Positions 52,056 through 60,524 of a DNA stretch of 64,000 bases are shown piece by piece. Position numbers and translations under genes: made by a program. The stretch spans positions 39,793 through 103,792 of the forward strand of contig NZ_JAAGOA010000027.1 in assembly GCF_010550675.1 (NCBI RefSeq), written 5' to 3'. Numbering within the stretch: position 1 is the stretch's first letter; every line of letters starts with the position of its first letter. Source of the DNA: Phytoactinopolyspora halotolerans (GTDB lineage Bacteria > Actinomycetota > Actinomycetes > Jiangellales > Jiangellaceae). The notes under the pieces are model-generated. The model was given only the letters and a program-made list of their open reading frames with translations, was not told the DNA's origin and searched no databases.

Positions 52056-52951
52056 CACACGGCCTCCGCCAGCTGCGCGGCCATGGCGTGCTCGGCGACC
52101 TGCCGGACATACGTGCCGTAGCCGGTCTGGCCCAGCCGCTCCCCCAGGTCGAAGCACTGCGCCGCGTCGATGAACCCCATCCGCAGCGCGATCTCTTCGA
52201 GGCACGCGATCCGCACACCCTGCCGGTCCTCCAGAGTGCGCACGTACTCACCGGCCTCCAGCAGCGACTCGTGCGTGCCGGTGTCCAGCCACGCGAACCC
52301 GCGCCCCAGGTCCACCAGCCTGGCCTTGCCGTGCGCCAGGTAGGCCAGGTTCACGTCGGTGATCTCCAGCTCGCCGCGCGCCGACGGCGTCAGCCCCGCC
52401 GCGATCTCCACCACGTCGTTGTCGTACAGGTACAGGCCGGTGATCGCGCGGTTGGACCGTGGACGTGCCGGCTTCTCCTGGATCGACACCAGCCTGCCCG
52501 CGTCGTCGGTCTCGCCGACGCCGTACCGCTCCGGGTCCGCCACCGGGTAGCCGAACAGCACGCATCCGTCGACGTCGCTCGCGGCCGTCTGCAGCAGCTC
52601 CGCGAATCCCGGCCCGTGGAAGACGTTGTCACCGAGCACCAGCGCGACGGCGTCGTCGCCCACATGCTCCGCGCCGACGACGAACGCATCCGCCAGCCCT
52701 CGAGGCTCGGGCTGCACCGCGTAGCTGAATCGGAGCCCGAGCCACGACCCGTCGCCCAGCAGACGCTCGAACTGGCCACGGTCCTGCGGCGTGGTGATGA
52801 TGAGGATGTCCCTGATTCCCGCGAGCATCAACACCGACAGCGGGTAGTAGATCATGGGTTTGTTGTAGATCGGCATGAGTTGCTTGGATACGCCCAGTGT
52901 CACCGGGCGCAGCCGGCTGCCGCTGCCGCCGGCCAGAATGATCCCTTTCAC
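52055..52951 (-). CDS. rmlA: Glucose-1-phosphate thymidylyltransferase
   Basis: First enzyme of dTDP-rhamnose synthesis. The 298-residue protein has GGSGSRLRPVT near the N-terminus, [45 protein letters not shown] and GLYLYDNDVVEIA. It resembles the stand-alone copy at 567-1442 closely but has the family-typical C-terminus (LGQTGYGTYVRQVAE). GTG 52951 follows GGAAAGGAA. It is second in the operon, after the glycosyltransferase gene (43 bases away) and overlapping rmlD. Confidence 0.97.
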   Translation of the reverse strand: MKGIILAGGSGSRLRPVTLGVSKQLMPIYNKPMIYYPLSVLMLAGIRDILIITTPQDRGQFERLLGDGSWLGLRFSYAVQPEPRGLADAFVVGAEHVGDDAVALVLGDNVFHGPGFAELLQTAASDVDGCVLFGYPVADPERYGVGETDDAGRLVSIQEKPARPRSNRAITGLYLYDNDVVEIAAGLTPSARGELEITDVNLAYLAHGKARLVDLGRGFAWLDTGTHESLLEAGEYVRTLEDRQGVRIACLEEIALRMGFIDAAQCFDLGERLGQTGYGTYVRQVAEHAMAAQLAEAV

Positions 52952-52993
52952 GACTGTTCCTTTCCGAACCACGTGTGGTTTCGCTACCCGCCG

Positions 52994-54298
52994 TCATCGG
53001 CGCTCGAGCGCGTACCGTCGCTCGGCCACCGCTTCGATGACGCTGACCGCCGCCCCGGTTCCGTCTTCCGAGCGGATGGGATCGCGGAGCTCCTTCGCCC
53101 GCGCCGCCATGCCGGGATCGTTCGTCGCCCGCTTGATCGCGGCGGCGAGGGTGCTCGAGCTGAGCTCACGGTCGCTGATCGGCGCCGGCGCCACCCCCAG
53201 CCGGTGCATGGCGCGCCCGGACCACCACTGATCCGGGAACGACGGGCACACCACCTGCGGCCGCCCGGCGGCCAGCGCCGTCCCCGTCGTGCCGAGGCCG
53301 CCGTGATGCACAACCGCCGCGACCCGCTCGAACAGCCAGGAGAACGGCACCTCACGGAGGAACATGATGTCGTCGCCGAGGTCGTCGGCGCTCAGCCCGC
53401 TCCAGCCGCCGACGACGACGGCCCGCGTGCCCGCCTTGCGGACGGCGTCGCGCACCAGCCTGCCCAGGCCGGCCGGGTCAGATGTGACCGAACTGGCGAA
53501 CCCGATGTACACCGGCGGCGGACCGGCCTCCAGAAAGGTGCTCAAGTGCTCGGGTGGAGTCCATTCGTCCGACGACGACAGGAACCAGAAGCCGTCGGTG
53601 CGCACCCACTCCGGGTAGCGGGTGCCGGCCGGCAGGAGCAGCTCGCTGAACGCGTGCAGCACCGTCGTCGGCGTGCCGTCCGGCTGGCGCATCCGGTCGG
53701 TCCGGCGGCGTTCCAGGCCCAGGCCCTGCTCCCGCCAGCGCGCGCTCCCGCCGGCGAAGACCCACAACACCGCCCTGCTGGCGATGTACGACGGCCGGTT
53801 GAGGAAGCCGGGCACGCGGTACGGCATCGACGGGTCCGGGAACACGTCCGTGGGCACCCAGTACGGCTGCGGGCACATCACGATCGACGGGATGCCGAGG
53901 AGTTCCGCCACATGGTGGGCGGGCACGCTGACGTGATACACCAAGACGTCGAATTCGGCGTCGTCGCGCGCCCGCGAGTCGTGCACCATAGCGGCGATAT
54001 CGTCCAGGTATGCGCGGACGAGCCGACGTGTTTTGCGCGCCATCGTCACCAGGCCGAGTTTCCCGCGCATTCCGCGGAATCTGCGTTCGAGAGTGTTGAC
54101 GACGGCTTTGTCGTCGGCCAGCACATTCGGGCCGTCGTGGATTCGCACAACTCGCTCGCAATAGGGCTCGGCCAGTCCTGCCGACGCAGCGGGAGCTACC
54201 ATTGTCACTCGGTGCCCGGCACCGGTTAATTCCTTGGCCAGAGCAGCGAACGGTTGTACATCTCCGCGGCTGCCATGAGTAATCAGCAGAACTCTCAT
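52994..54298 (-). CDS. GT1-family glycosyltransferase (UGT/macrolide-glycosyltransferase type)
   Basis: A 434-residue GT-B enzyme. The N-terminus MRVLLITHGSRGDVQPFAALA is the acceptor-domain start common to antibiotic glycosyltransferases (GtfE, UrdGT2). The donor-binding signature is near 340-375: VPFSWLFERVAAVVHHGGLG, then TTGTALAAGRPQVVCPSFPDQ. The linked rmlA-rmlD-rmlB genes point to dTDP-L-rhamnose as donor. The acceptor is likely a small lipophilic molecule, given the family and the exporter at the operon end (inference). ATG 54298 follows GGAGGGATC. First gene of a five-gene operon. Confidence 0.93.
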   Translation of the reverse strand: MRVLLITHGSRGDVQPFAALAKELTGAGHRVTMVAPAASAGLAEPYCERVVRIHDGPNVLADDKAVVNTLERRFRGMRGKLGLVTMARKTRRLVRAYLDDIAAMVHDSRARDDAEFDVLVYHVSVPAHHVAELLGIPSIVMCPQPYWVPTDVFPDPSMPYRVPGFLNRPSYIASRAVLWVFAGGSARWREQGLGLERRRTDRMRQPDGTPTTVLHAFSELLLPAGTRYPEWVRTDGFWFLSSSDEWTPPEHLSTFLEAGPPPVYIGFASSVTSDPAGLGRLVRDAVRKAGTRAVVVGGWSGLSADDLGDDIMFLREVPFSWLFERVAAVVHHGGLGTTGTALAAGRPQVVCPSFPDQWWSGRAMHRLGVAPAPISDRELSSSTLAAAIKRATNDPGMAARAKELRDPIRSEDGTGAAVSVIEAVAERRYALERR

Positions 54299-54513
54299 GA
54301 CGATCCCTCCATCACATGCCATTCCATTCGCTTTTCATCCTTGCGGACCGGTGTGGCCGGCCACCAGCCGGAAACCGACCGCCCTTTTCCTCATCGCGGC
54401 GGCCGGAGTAGGGATAAGTTAAGCGAATGTGACAGCAAGATGACGGGGCACCGACTATGACCGTCCAGGCGAACTGGATTTCAATAGCGGACGGTTCGCG
54501 GATGCCAGCGTCG
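54299..54513. other. Leader of the glycosyltransferase operon
   Basis: About 215 bases between the AraC gene end and the glycosyltransferase start, moderately AT-rich. It probably carries the operon promoter. I see no clear operator. Confidence 0.4.
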
Positions 54514-55614
54514 TCACCCTGGCGGCAGGCGCAACGTATCGCCCGGCAACTGCCCGAACCGCTGCTGGTAATGCCGGGAGAAGTGCCCGTAGCTCCGGAA
54601 GCCGAGCCTCCTCATCACCGTCTCGACGTTCGTCGTCGAGCGGTCGGCGGCCAGCAGCGCCTGATGCGCCAGGTCCAGCCGCCGAATACGCAGGTACTCG
54701 ATCGGGGTGACCCCGAGGTGCTCCCGGAAGTACTTCTGCAGCGTCTTGGTGCTGACGCCCGCGTCGCCAGCGAGGTCGTCGATCCGGTAGCGCCGCGTCG
54801 GATGCTCATCGATCTGCTGCAGCACTGCTCGCAGGACGCGCGGCCAGTGGTCGCGGTGCTGGCCGCCGCCGTCGCCCACGCCCGGCGCGCTCTGGCGTTC
54901 TATCTGGTCAGAGTAGGTATGCCGGTGGACCCGCAGCAGCGTCTCGACGAGCGCTTGCTCGTAGGCCCGGGCTACGTCGGGCACTTCCACCAGAGCGCCC
55001 TCACTCTCGAGTTCCTGACGGATGAGCGTGGCCATCCTGACCCAGCTCTGCCCAGGCCCCTGGCGGATGTTCATGAGCCGATCGAAACGCAATGGGCGGG
55101 TCGTGGTTGCCTCGCCCAGCGCACTCAGCGCGATGTGGATCGCACTCAGCGGGATGTTGACGATCCATAGCCGACAACGCCGCCCGACGGTGAGCCGCAT
55201 CTCCTCGCCTGGATGTGCGACGAGGACGTGACCAGGCAGGACGGCGACAGGACCATCGTCCAGCACCGCGTCGGCGGAGCCTAGAGCCGGTGCCAGCAGT
55301 ACGTACGACGTGTCGGCTATGCGTCCGGCCAGCGACACGCCTTGCCAGAGATCGAGATACCCACCGAGAATCTGCCCCAGCCGGTACTTGCGGCCTCGGA
55401 ACCGGGAGCGGTCCGCGTCACCGGCTGCGTCTTCCACCAAGATTCCGAAGACGTCCGCCAACAGGCGGCGCAGTTCGGCAAGTCCGGCGCCGGTCTTCCC
55501 ACCGCGCCCATCGTCCGCAATCTCGCCGGTTAGCTCGCGCGCATCCGTCACCGTCACGTGTGTCGCCACAACTGCCCGCCCTGTCGCCCAGTTCTGCGAA
55601 CGGCCCGCAGCCAC
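54514..55614 (-). CDS. AraC-family regulator (paralog group, most diverged)
   Basis: A 366-residue regulator. Residues about 80-220 form a sensor domain with TSYVLLAPALGSADAVLDDGPVAVLPGHVLVAHPGEE; residues about 255-360 form the AraC DNA-binding part (RIDDLAGDAGVSTKTLQKYFREHLGVTPIEYL, then MRRLGFRSYGHFSRHYQQRFGQLPGDTL). Compared with the relatives at 8327, 9658 and 55810 its helix-turn-helix is the most diverged. It lies directly upstream of the glycosyltransferase-rml operon in the same orientation and is a candidate regulator of it. Confidence 0.9.
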   Translation of the reverse strand: MAAGRSQNWATGRAVVATHVTVTDARELTGEIADDGRGGKTGAGLAELRRLLADVFGILVEDAAGDADRSRFRGRKYRLGQILGGYLDLWQGVSLAGRIADTSYVLLAPALGSADAVLDDGPVAVLPGHVLVAHPGEEMRLTVGRRCRLWIVNIPLSAIHIALSALGEATTTRPLRFDRLMNIRQGPGQSWVRMATLIRQELESEGALVEVPDVARAYEQALVETLLRVHRHTYSDQIERQSAPGVGDGGGQHRDHWPRVLRAVLQQIDEHPTRRYRIDDLAGDAGVSTKTLQKYFREHLGVTPIEYLRIRRLDLAHQALLAADRSTTNVETVMRRLGFRSYGHFSRHYQQRFGQLPGDTLRLPPG

Positions 55615-55809
55615 GCCGACCCTGCCGCGACCCCGCTACCGTGCACCACCGAGATCGATCCTGACACGGAGTCAGGCGCATCGGAATACGCACGTGCGAC
55701 GACTTCAGGACACTAAACGACCGCCCGACGACGGAACGCAACGTGGGTGCCACGGGGAGGCGCACCGTGAGTTCACGGGCAGACGCACTGCGAGCACGCC
55801 GTCGTTGTT

Positions 55810-56841
55810 TCACACGCGGCGCAGCGTCTCCGACGGCGCCTCGTTGAACCTCTGCCGATACCGGCGGGCGAACCGTCCATGATTGTCGAAACCCCAGCTC
55901 CGTGCGATCTGATCGATCGTGACGTCGTACGGCGACGCCTGACGCAAGGACTCGTACACACGGTCCAGCCGGGTGTTTCTCATGTAGGCGGTCGGCGAGA
56001 TTCCCAGATGCTTTCTGAACCGTCGCTGTAGGGCACGTTCGCTCACCGCAACTTCGCGGGCAAGGCTGCCGATGGTGTGCTCCCACTCCGGGTGCTCCTG
56101 AATGAGCTGCAACGTCTTGCGCAGATAGGACGGGTACGACGCGGCATCGACGCCTCCGACGCTGCGTCCGAACCCGTCTTCGGACCCGGAACTAGTCCCG
56201 TTACCTGCGGCGATGTGGGGCTGCGCGCGCAGCAACATGGCGAGTAGGAGCCGTTCGAGCCGATGTGCCTCACGTGGTGTGTCCGCGAGGATCCCCGGCT
56301 GGTCGAACTCATCGAGCAGGAACATCCAGAGGCGATGCCAGCTGCGCACGCGACCATGCCCGACATCCAGGTTCCGCTCCAGGCGAGGCGGAACACCCGC
56401 AGAATGCGTCGCCACGTCTCGCAGGCCCTTCTCCAGTGAGTCCGCACGGACTCGAATGGCCGACAGTCGGCTGCCGGTGGCCAGACGAATCTCGGCGTCA
56501 TCGAGGTCGGAGAGTGCCACGGCGCGGGCCGGCGTGACGTCGATGTGTTCAGAATCGAGTTGCAGTCCGGCCACACCGGAACGCGCCGTCAGGATAATGT
56601 GCGTCTTCTGCGGCGGCCGGACGGTCATCTGGACCTCTCCGCCGAACTCTACCTCACTGAAGATGGAATCACCGACCCGATACCATCGGAGGTCGATTGT
56701 CGTGCTCAGGTGACGTGCGCTGAAATCGGTGATTTCCCATCCCGTAGCGTCACTTAACTTATTGACTATTTCATCAGTCGCAGCATTGAGAGAATCACAT
56801 CGATACCAAAGTGTGGAAGACCGCATGTGCTCCGCCGTCAC
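55810..56841 (-). CDS. AraC-family regulator (paralog group 1)
   Basis: A 343-residue regulator with a beta-rich sensor half (EVEFGGEVQMTVRPPQKTHIILTA, HIDVTPARAVALSDLDDAEIRL) and an AraC DNA-binding half (PSYLRKTLQLIQEHPEWEHT, SERALQRRFRKHLGISPTAYM, IDQIARSWGFDNHGRFARRYRQRFNEAP). The PEWEHT segment and the ends of both helix-turn-helices are very like the protein at 8327. GTG 56841 follows AAGGGTCGG. It is upstream of another AraC gene, and both may serve the rhamnose operon. Confidence 0.9.
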   Translation of the reverse strand: MTAEHMRSSTLWYRCDSLNAATDEIVNKLSDATGWEITDFSARHLSTTIDLRWYRVGDSIFSEVEFGGEVQMTVRPPQKTHIILTARSGVAGLQLDSEHIDVTPARAVALSDLDDAEIRLATGSRLSAIRVRADSLEKGLRDVATHSAGVPPRLERNLDVGHGRVRSWHRLWMFLLDEFDQPGILADTPREAHRLERLLLAMLLRAQPHIAAGNGTSSGSEDGFGRSVGGVDAASYPSYLRKTLQLIQEHPEWEHTIGSLAREVAVSERALQRRFRKHLGISPTAYMRNTRLDRVYESLRQASPYDVTIDQIARSWGFDNHGRFARRYRQRFNEAPSETLRRV

Positions 56842-57216
56842 GTTTCCGACCCTTCAGCCAGCGACCGGGCGCTTCTCCGCCGGCGAAACTTTCCATATCC
56901 ATTGTCATACTCCTTGACTTCACGCCCTACCAGGAACATCATCGGTCAACGGACCCCCGCAGACAACCACCAAGAAACGACCGGCTCCATCCCGTTTACG
57001 AAAAACTCCGAGAGCGCACGGCGGGCGTAGTGTTCGCCCTATTCATTCCTGTGACAAGTAACACAACATATCTATCTCGTTAACTTTCGCGGACCGAAAG
57101 TCGTCGAGGTCGGCAACGCATCTGCCAGGGGCGCACGGCGCCCGCCAACCGCTACCCCGAGCTTCGGGACGGTCCGGCTGCCACCTGGACACGTCCCCAT
57201 TCGGTAACGTCAAGGC
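56842..57216. other. Divergent intergenic region, no gene
   Basis: About 375 bases between the divergent AraC and SpoU-type genes. It is AT-rich near 56900-57090 and likely carries the AraC promoter. No coding frame is convincing and no palindrome copy is present. Confidence 0.35.
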
Positions 57217-58059
57217 GTGCGTAAGCTGACGATCACGTCGCGCAACGCCCGGTTCCAGCAGTGGCAGGCGCTCCTCGGCAACCGTGCGAAGCGGCAACGC
57301 GCGGGCGAGTTTCTCGTGCAAGGCGTCCGCCCCATCACGCTCGCCGTCGAGCATGGCTGGACGGTCCGTGCGCTGATCCATCCGACCACGGGAACGCGCT
57401 CGACCTGGGCGTCGAGCATGCTTGGGCAGGTGGACGGCGAGCACGTCGCGATGGCGCCCGATCTGTTCAGCGAGCTGGCGGAGAAGAACGACGATACGCC
57501 CGAGTTGCTCGCCGTCGTCGAGACGCCACCGGATCGTCTCGACCGCATTCGGGTCGATCGTCATCGCGATGAAGCGCAGATGCTCGTGGTGGTGTTCGAC
57601 CGGCCTACCAGTCCGGGCAACGTCGGCACCATCATCCGCTCCGCCGACGCGTTCGGCGCTCACGGGGTCGTGGTCACCGGCCATGCCGCCGACGTCTACG
57701 ATCCGAAGACGGTGCGTGCCAGCACCGGTTCCCTGTTCGCGCTGCCGACCGTCCGCGCCGACGGACCTCACGAAGTGATCGACTGGGCTCGTGCGCACGA
57801 TGCGCAGATCGTGGGGACGGACGAGACCGGAACCGTGGATGTCGACGGGCACGACCTGACTGTGCCCACCGTGCTCGTCGTCGGCAACGAGACGAAGGGC
57901 ATGAGCAGAGCCTGGCGCGACGGCTGCGACACGATCGTCCGGATACCGATCGACGGCGCCGCCAGCTCACTCAACGCGGCCGCCGCAGCCACCGCGGTGC
58001 TGTACGAAACCGCCCGCCAGCGACGGTCCCAGCATTCCCCGGCGAAGGTCATTCAATGA
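57217..58059 (+). CDS. TrmH/SpoU-family RNA 2'-O-methyltransferase
   Basis: A 280-residue SPOUT methyltransferase that methylates 2'-hydroxyls in rRNA or tRNA. The N-terminal substrate-binding domain (about 1-110) includes AKRQRAGEFLVQGVRPITLAVEHG. The knotted catalytic domain shows the three motifs: PTSPGNVGTIIRSADAFG, LVVGNETKGMS and IPIDGAASSLNAAAAATAVLYE. GTG 57217 is the start; an AAGG lies close before it. It overlaps the convergent kinase gene by 11 bases. Confidence 0.93.
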   Translation: MRKLTITSRNARFQQWQALLGNRAKRQRAGEFLVQGVRPITLAVEHGWTVRALIHPTTGTRSTWASSMLGQVDGEHVAMAPDLFSELAEKNDDTPELLAVVETPPDRLDRIRVDRHRDEAQMLVVVFDRPTSPGNVGTIIRSADAFGAHGVVVTGHAADVYDPKTVRASTGSLFALPTVRADGPHEVIDWARAHDAQIVGTDETGTVDVDGHDLTVPTVLVVGNETKGMSRAWRDGCDTIVRIPIDGAASSLNAAAAATAVLYETARQRRSQHSPAKVIQ

Positions 58060-58579
58060 ACCGCAGCAGTGTCTTGAGGTTGCGCTCAATCGGGTGCACG
58101 GCATCGAGCGTAAGGTCCGAGCCGCGCAGCGCCGGGAACTCGGGCCGCATGCGCTCGACGTGGTTCCAGTCGATCTCGTGCCAGCCCGGGATACCCCGCT
58201 GACGTCCGTCGACCCGGCTCCGGTGCAGGTCCACGTCCGTGCACACGCATTCGACGACGTGCGTGGAGGCGCCGAAGCTCGCGAAGTGTGCACGCCAGTC
58301 GTCGACGACGTCGTCGGTGACGAGGCAATCAGTCACCGCCGACTGGCCGAGTATCAGTTGCCTCGTGACGAGTGTGCGCAGGAGCCGGTGATACATGCTC
58401 AGGTAGGTCGGACGATCCAGATGAGCGAAGATGCCGGCAGGCTTCAGCGCGCCCATCAACCAGTCGCCCGCGAACGACGGCGCGCCGATCTCCTTCGCCA
58501 CCGCGTCCGCAAGCGTCGACTTGCCGGTTCCCGGCAGTCCTGTCATCACCACCACTCTGGGCGATCTACCGTCCGGCAT
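58049..58579 (-). CDS. AAA/P-loop kinase-like protein
   Basis: A 176-residue P-loop protein. Walker A GLPGTGKST is at 14-22; VTDCLVTDDVVDDW contributes the acidic segment, and a lid-like stretch RSRVDGRQRGIPGWHEIDW follows. The size and pattern fit small-molecule kinases of the gluconokinase/shikimate/zeta-like group; the substrate is unknown. ATG 58579 follows GGAGG. It converges on the SpoU-type gene and overlaps it by 11 bases. Confidence 0.82.
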   Translation of the reverse strand: MPDGRSPRVVVMTGLPGTGKSTLADAVAKEIGAPSFAGDWLMGALKPAGIFAHLDRPTYLSMYHRLLRTLVTRQLILGQSAVTDCLVTDDVVDDWRAHFASFGASTHVVECVCTDVDLHRSRVDGRQRGIPGWHEIDWNHVERMRPEFPALRGSDLTLDAVHPIERNLKTLLRFIE

Positions 58580-59088
58580 ACGGATCCTCCGTTCCTCGTC
58601 CCTCGGCCATCCGTCCCCGCCGAGTGCCACACGGCGGCGCGGCCATGCCGAGTGCCATACAGCGGTGCGGTAAGTGTGAAGCCGAACGGCCAGCGCCTTC
58701 CCGAGGTTCCCATGCCAGCCTGCGATATCGGAGAGGTTGCTGGCGCGGCCCAGCCTCTATTCCGCCCCGACATGGCCACTTGGCGGCTTTGAAGACCCGA
58801 ACGGAACGACATTTCGGTCACCATCACGACCACAACGCATGCTTCTCCAGGCAGGGTGGAGACTTCGCATGGCTTCAGTGTCACGGTATGACGACCATCA
58901 GACACGTGCGCGCGAGCGAAGCCCGAGCAGCCTGCCCGGATGGTCACCGGCCGCAGCCTGATCAAGTCGAAGGGCGGTCCATGTCCTCCTGGCAACGGAC
59001 CGGTTACGGCGCGCTCGGACGACGTGGACCGCCTTGCCCGCGCCGTATTCGTTTACCCGGTTGTCCGGCGCGTCCGTATGTTGTCGGC
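58580..59088. other. Divergent intergenic region containing palindrome copy 10
   Basis: About 510 bases between the divergent kinase and esterase genes. No gene is supported. It contains palindrome copy 10 at 58804 and, near the esterase start, a TATGTT at 59077-59082 that could be a -10 element giving an almost leaderless message. Confidence 0.4.
58804..58848 (+). repeat. Dispersed palindrome, copy 10
   Basis: Copy 10, asymmetric form: GAACGACATTTCGGTCACCA, TCACGACC, ACAACGCATGC and a decayed TTCTCC end. It is the only copy outside 13.9-32.7 kb, and it has the same orientation as the others. Confidence 0.85.
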
Positions 59089-59934
59089 GTGACCGTTGAG
59101 GTGCCGTACCGAGCGCTCCCGCTGGATCAGTCGGATGTTCGCTACGTCCACGGCCCCGACTCCGTTGTCCAGGCGGACGTGCCTGCCGGTGAGACCGTCG
59201 AGTTCGAGTGGAGAGACAGTTCGATCTATCCAGGCACGTCGCGGAAGTTCTGGGTTCACGTACCTGCGATGTACGATCCTCGCGAGCCTGCCGCGCTCAT
59301 GGTCTTCCAGGACGGCTGGTGGTACCTCGACCCTGAGGGCGAGGTACGCGGCGGAATTGTGTTGGACAATCTCATCCACCGCGGAGACATCCCGGTCACC
59401 ATCGGCGTGTTCGTCGATCCCGGCGTCTTCGAGGATGCCGCGGCTCCTCATGCGCGGAAGAACCGCAACGTTGAGTACGACGCGTTCGATGACTGCTATG
59501 CCACCTTCCTGCTGCACGAGATCATCCCGCAGGTCGCAGACCGCTACTTGATCACCGAGGACCCGAACCGTTGGGGCATCTGCGGCGGTAGCAGCGGCGG
59601 GAACTGCGCGTTCACGGCGGCATGGTTCCGGCCAGACAAGTTCCGGAGGGTCATCGGCTACCTGTCCAGCTTCGTGCAGATGCCGGGCGGCAACCCATAT
59701 CCCGAGCTGATCCCCGGCTCCGAACGCAAGCAACTGCGCGTGCTCCTCCAGGCTGGCCACCGCGACCTACGCTGGAACGAGCCGGAGAGGAACTGGCTAG
59801 CAAGCAACCTGCGCGTTGCGGCCGCCTTGGCAGAAGCGGGCTACGACTTCCGTCTGGTTTTGGGCGACGGCGGCCATAGTCCCAACCACGGTGGCGTCCT
59901 CTTGCCCGACGCCCTGCGCTGGCTGTGGCGGTAG
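59089..59934 (+). CDS. Esterase-family (esterase D/enterochelin-esterase-like) hydrolase
   Basis: A 281-residue alpha/beta hydrolase. The N-terminal beta-rich region is YPGTSRKFWVHVPAMYD; a helical linker follows and then the nucleophile motif GICGGSSGGNCAF with its GxSxG serine. DFRLVLGDGGHSPNHGGVLLPDAL carries the expected histidine. The family includes trehalose mycolyltransferases and siderophore esterases. No signal peptide is visible. GTG 59089 is the start; a P-loop kinase gene follows 8 bases after the stop. Confidence 0.85.
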   Translation: MTVEVPYRALPLDQSDVRYVHGPDSVVQADVPAGETVEFEWRDSSIYPGTSRKFWVHVPAMYDPREPAALMVFQDGWWYLDPEGEVRGGIVLDNLIHRGDIPVTIGVFVDPGVFEDAAAPHARKNRNVEYDAFDDCYATFLLHEIIPQVADRYLITEDPNRWGICGGSSGGNCAFTAAWFRPDKFRRVIGYLSSFVQMPGGNPYPELIPGSERKQLRVLLQAGHRDLRWNEPERNWLASNLRVAAALAEAGYDFRLVLGDGGHSPNHGGVLLPDALRWLWR

Positions 59935-59942
59935 GCCCCGCT

Positions 59943-60518
59943 ATGGACACCATCCCGATCAATGACGCCCTGGACCGTGGCCAAAGCTGCCTCATCATCA
60001 CCGGCGCGCCCGGCTCGGGCAAGTCGACCGTCTCGCTTCTAGTGGCTCGGGCGCTCACGCGCTCAGCCCTGCTCAACGGCGATCAACTGAACGAGATGAT
60101 CGTCGGCGGGCGCGTGTGGGCACTCGGACAACCACCGGACGAGGCAGCTCGCCAAGTCCGGTTATGCAACGAGAATCTCTGCGCGCTCGCGACAAACTTC
60201 GCCGACTCTGGCTTCACCCCGGTCATCGACTGGATCATCCCGGATCGCGAACAGCTCGACTTCTACCTACGCGCACTGAGCCCCCGGCGGATCCTGCTGG
60301 TCGTGCTCACACCCAGCATCGACATATGTAGACGGCGCAACATAACCCGAGACCCTGACGAACAGTTCTTCTTCGACGGGTACGAGGACCTGATCTCGTC
60401 CATGCGCGACGGATTCGCAACCGTTGGATGGTGGTTCGACACCTCAGACCTCACACCCGACGAGACCGCCATGCAGATCGTCGCTCAGGCCCCTACCCTC
60501 GCCGTCCCGGCCCTCTAG
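59943..60518 (+). CDS. AAA/P-loop kinase-like protein
   Basis: A 191-residue P-loop protein with Walker A GAPGSGKST at 21-29, ILLVVLTPSIDICRRRNITRDPDEQFFFDGYEDL containing the lid-type arginines, and FTPVIDWIIPDREQLDF between them. It resembles small nucleotide/antibiotic phosphotransferases such as the Cpt-like group; the substrate is unknown. ATG 59943 is preferred, although GTG 59925 is possible. It sits between the esterase and the histidine phosphatase genes in one probable operon. Confidence 0.82.
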   Translation: MDTIPINDALDRGQSCLIITGAPGSGKSTVSLLVARALTRSALLNGDQLNEMIVGGRVWALGQPPDEAARQVRLCNENLCALATNFADSGFTPVIDWIIPDREQLDFYLRALSPRRILLVVLTPSIDICRRRNITRDPDEQFFFDGYEDLISSMRDGFATVGWWFDTSDLTPDETAMQIVAQAPTLAVPAL

Positions 60519-60524
60519 AAGATC

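Noticed and set aside
48649..54298. Complete antibiotic biosynthetic gene cluster
   Set aside because: Only a glycosyltransferase, sugar genes and an exporter are present; no polyketide, peptide or terpene core enzyme is visible.
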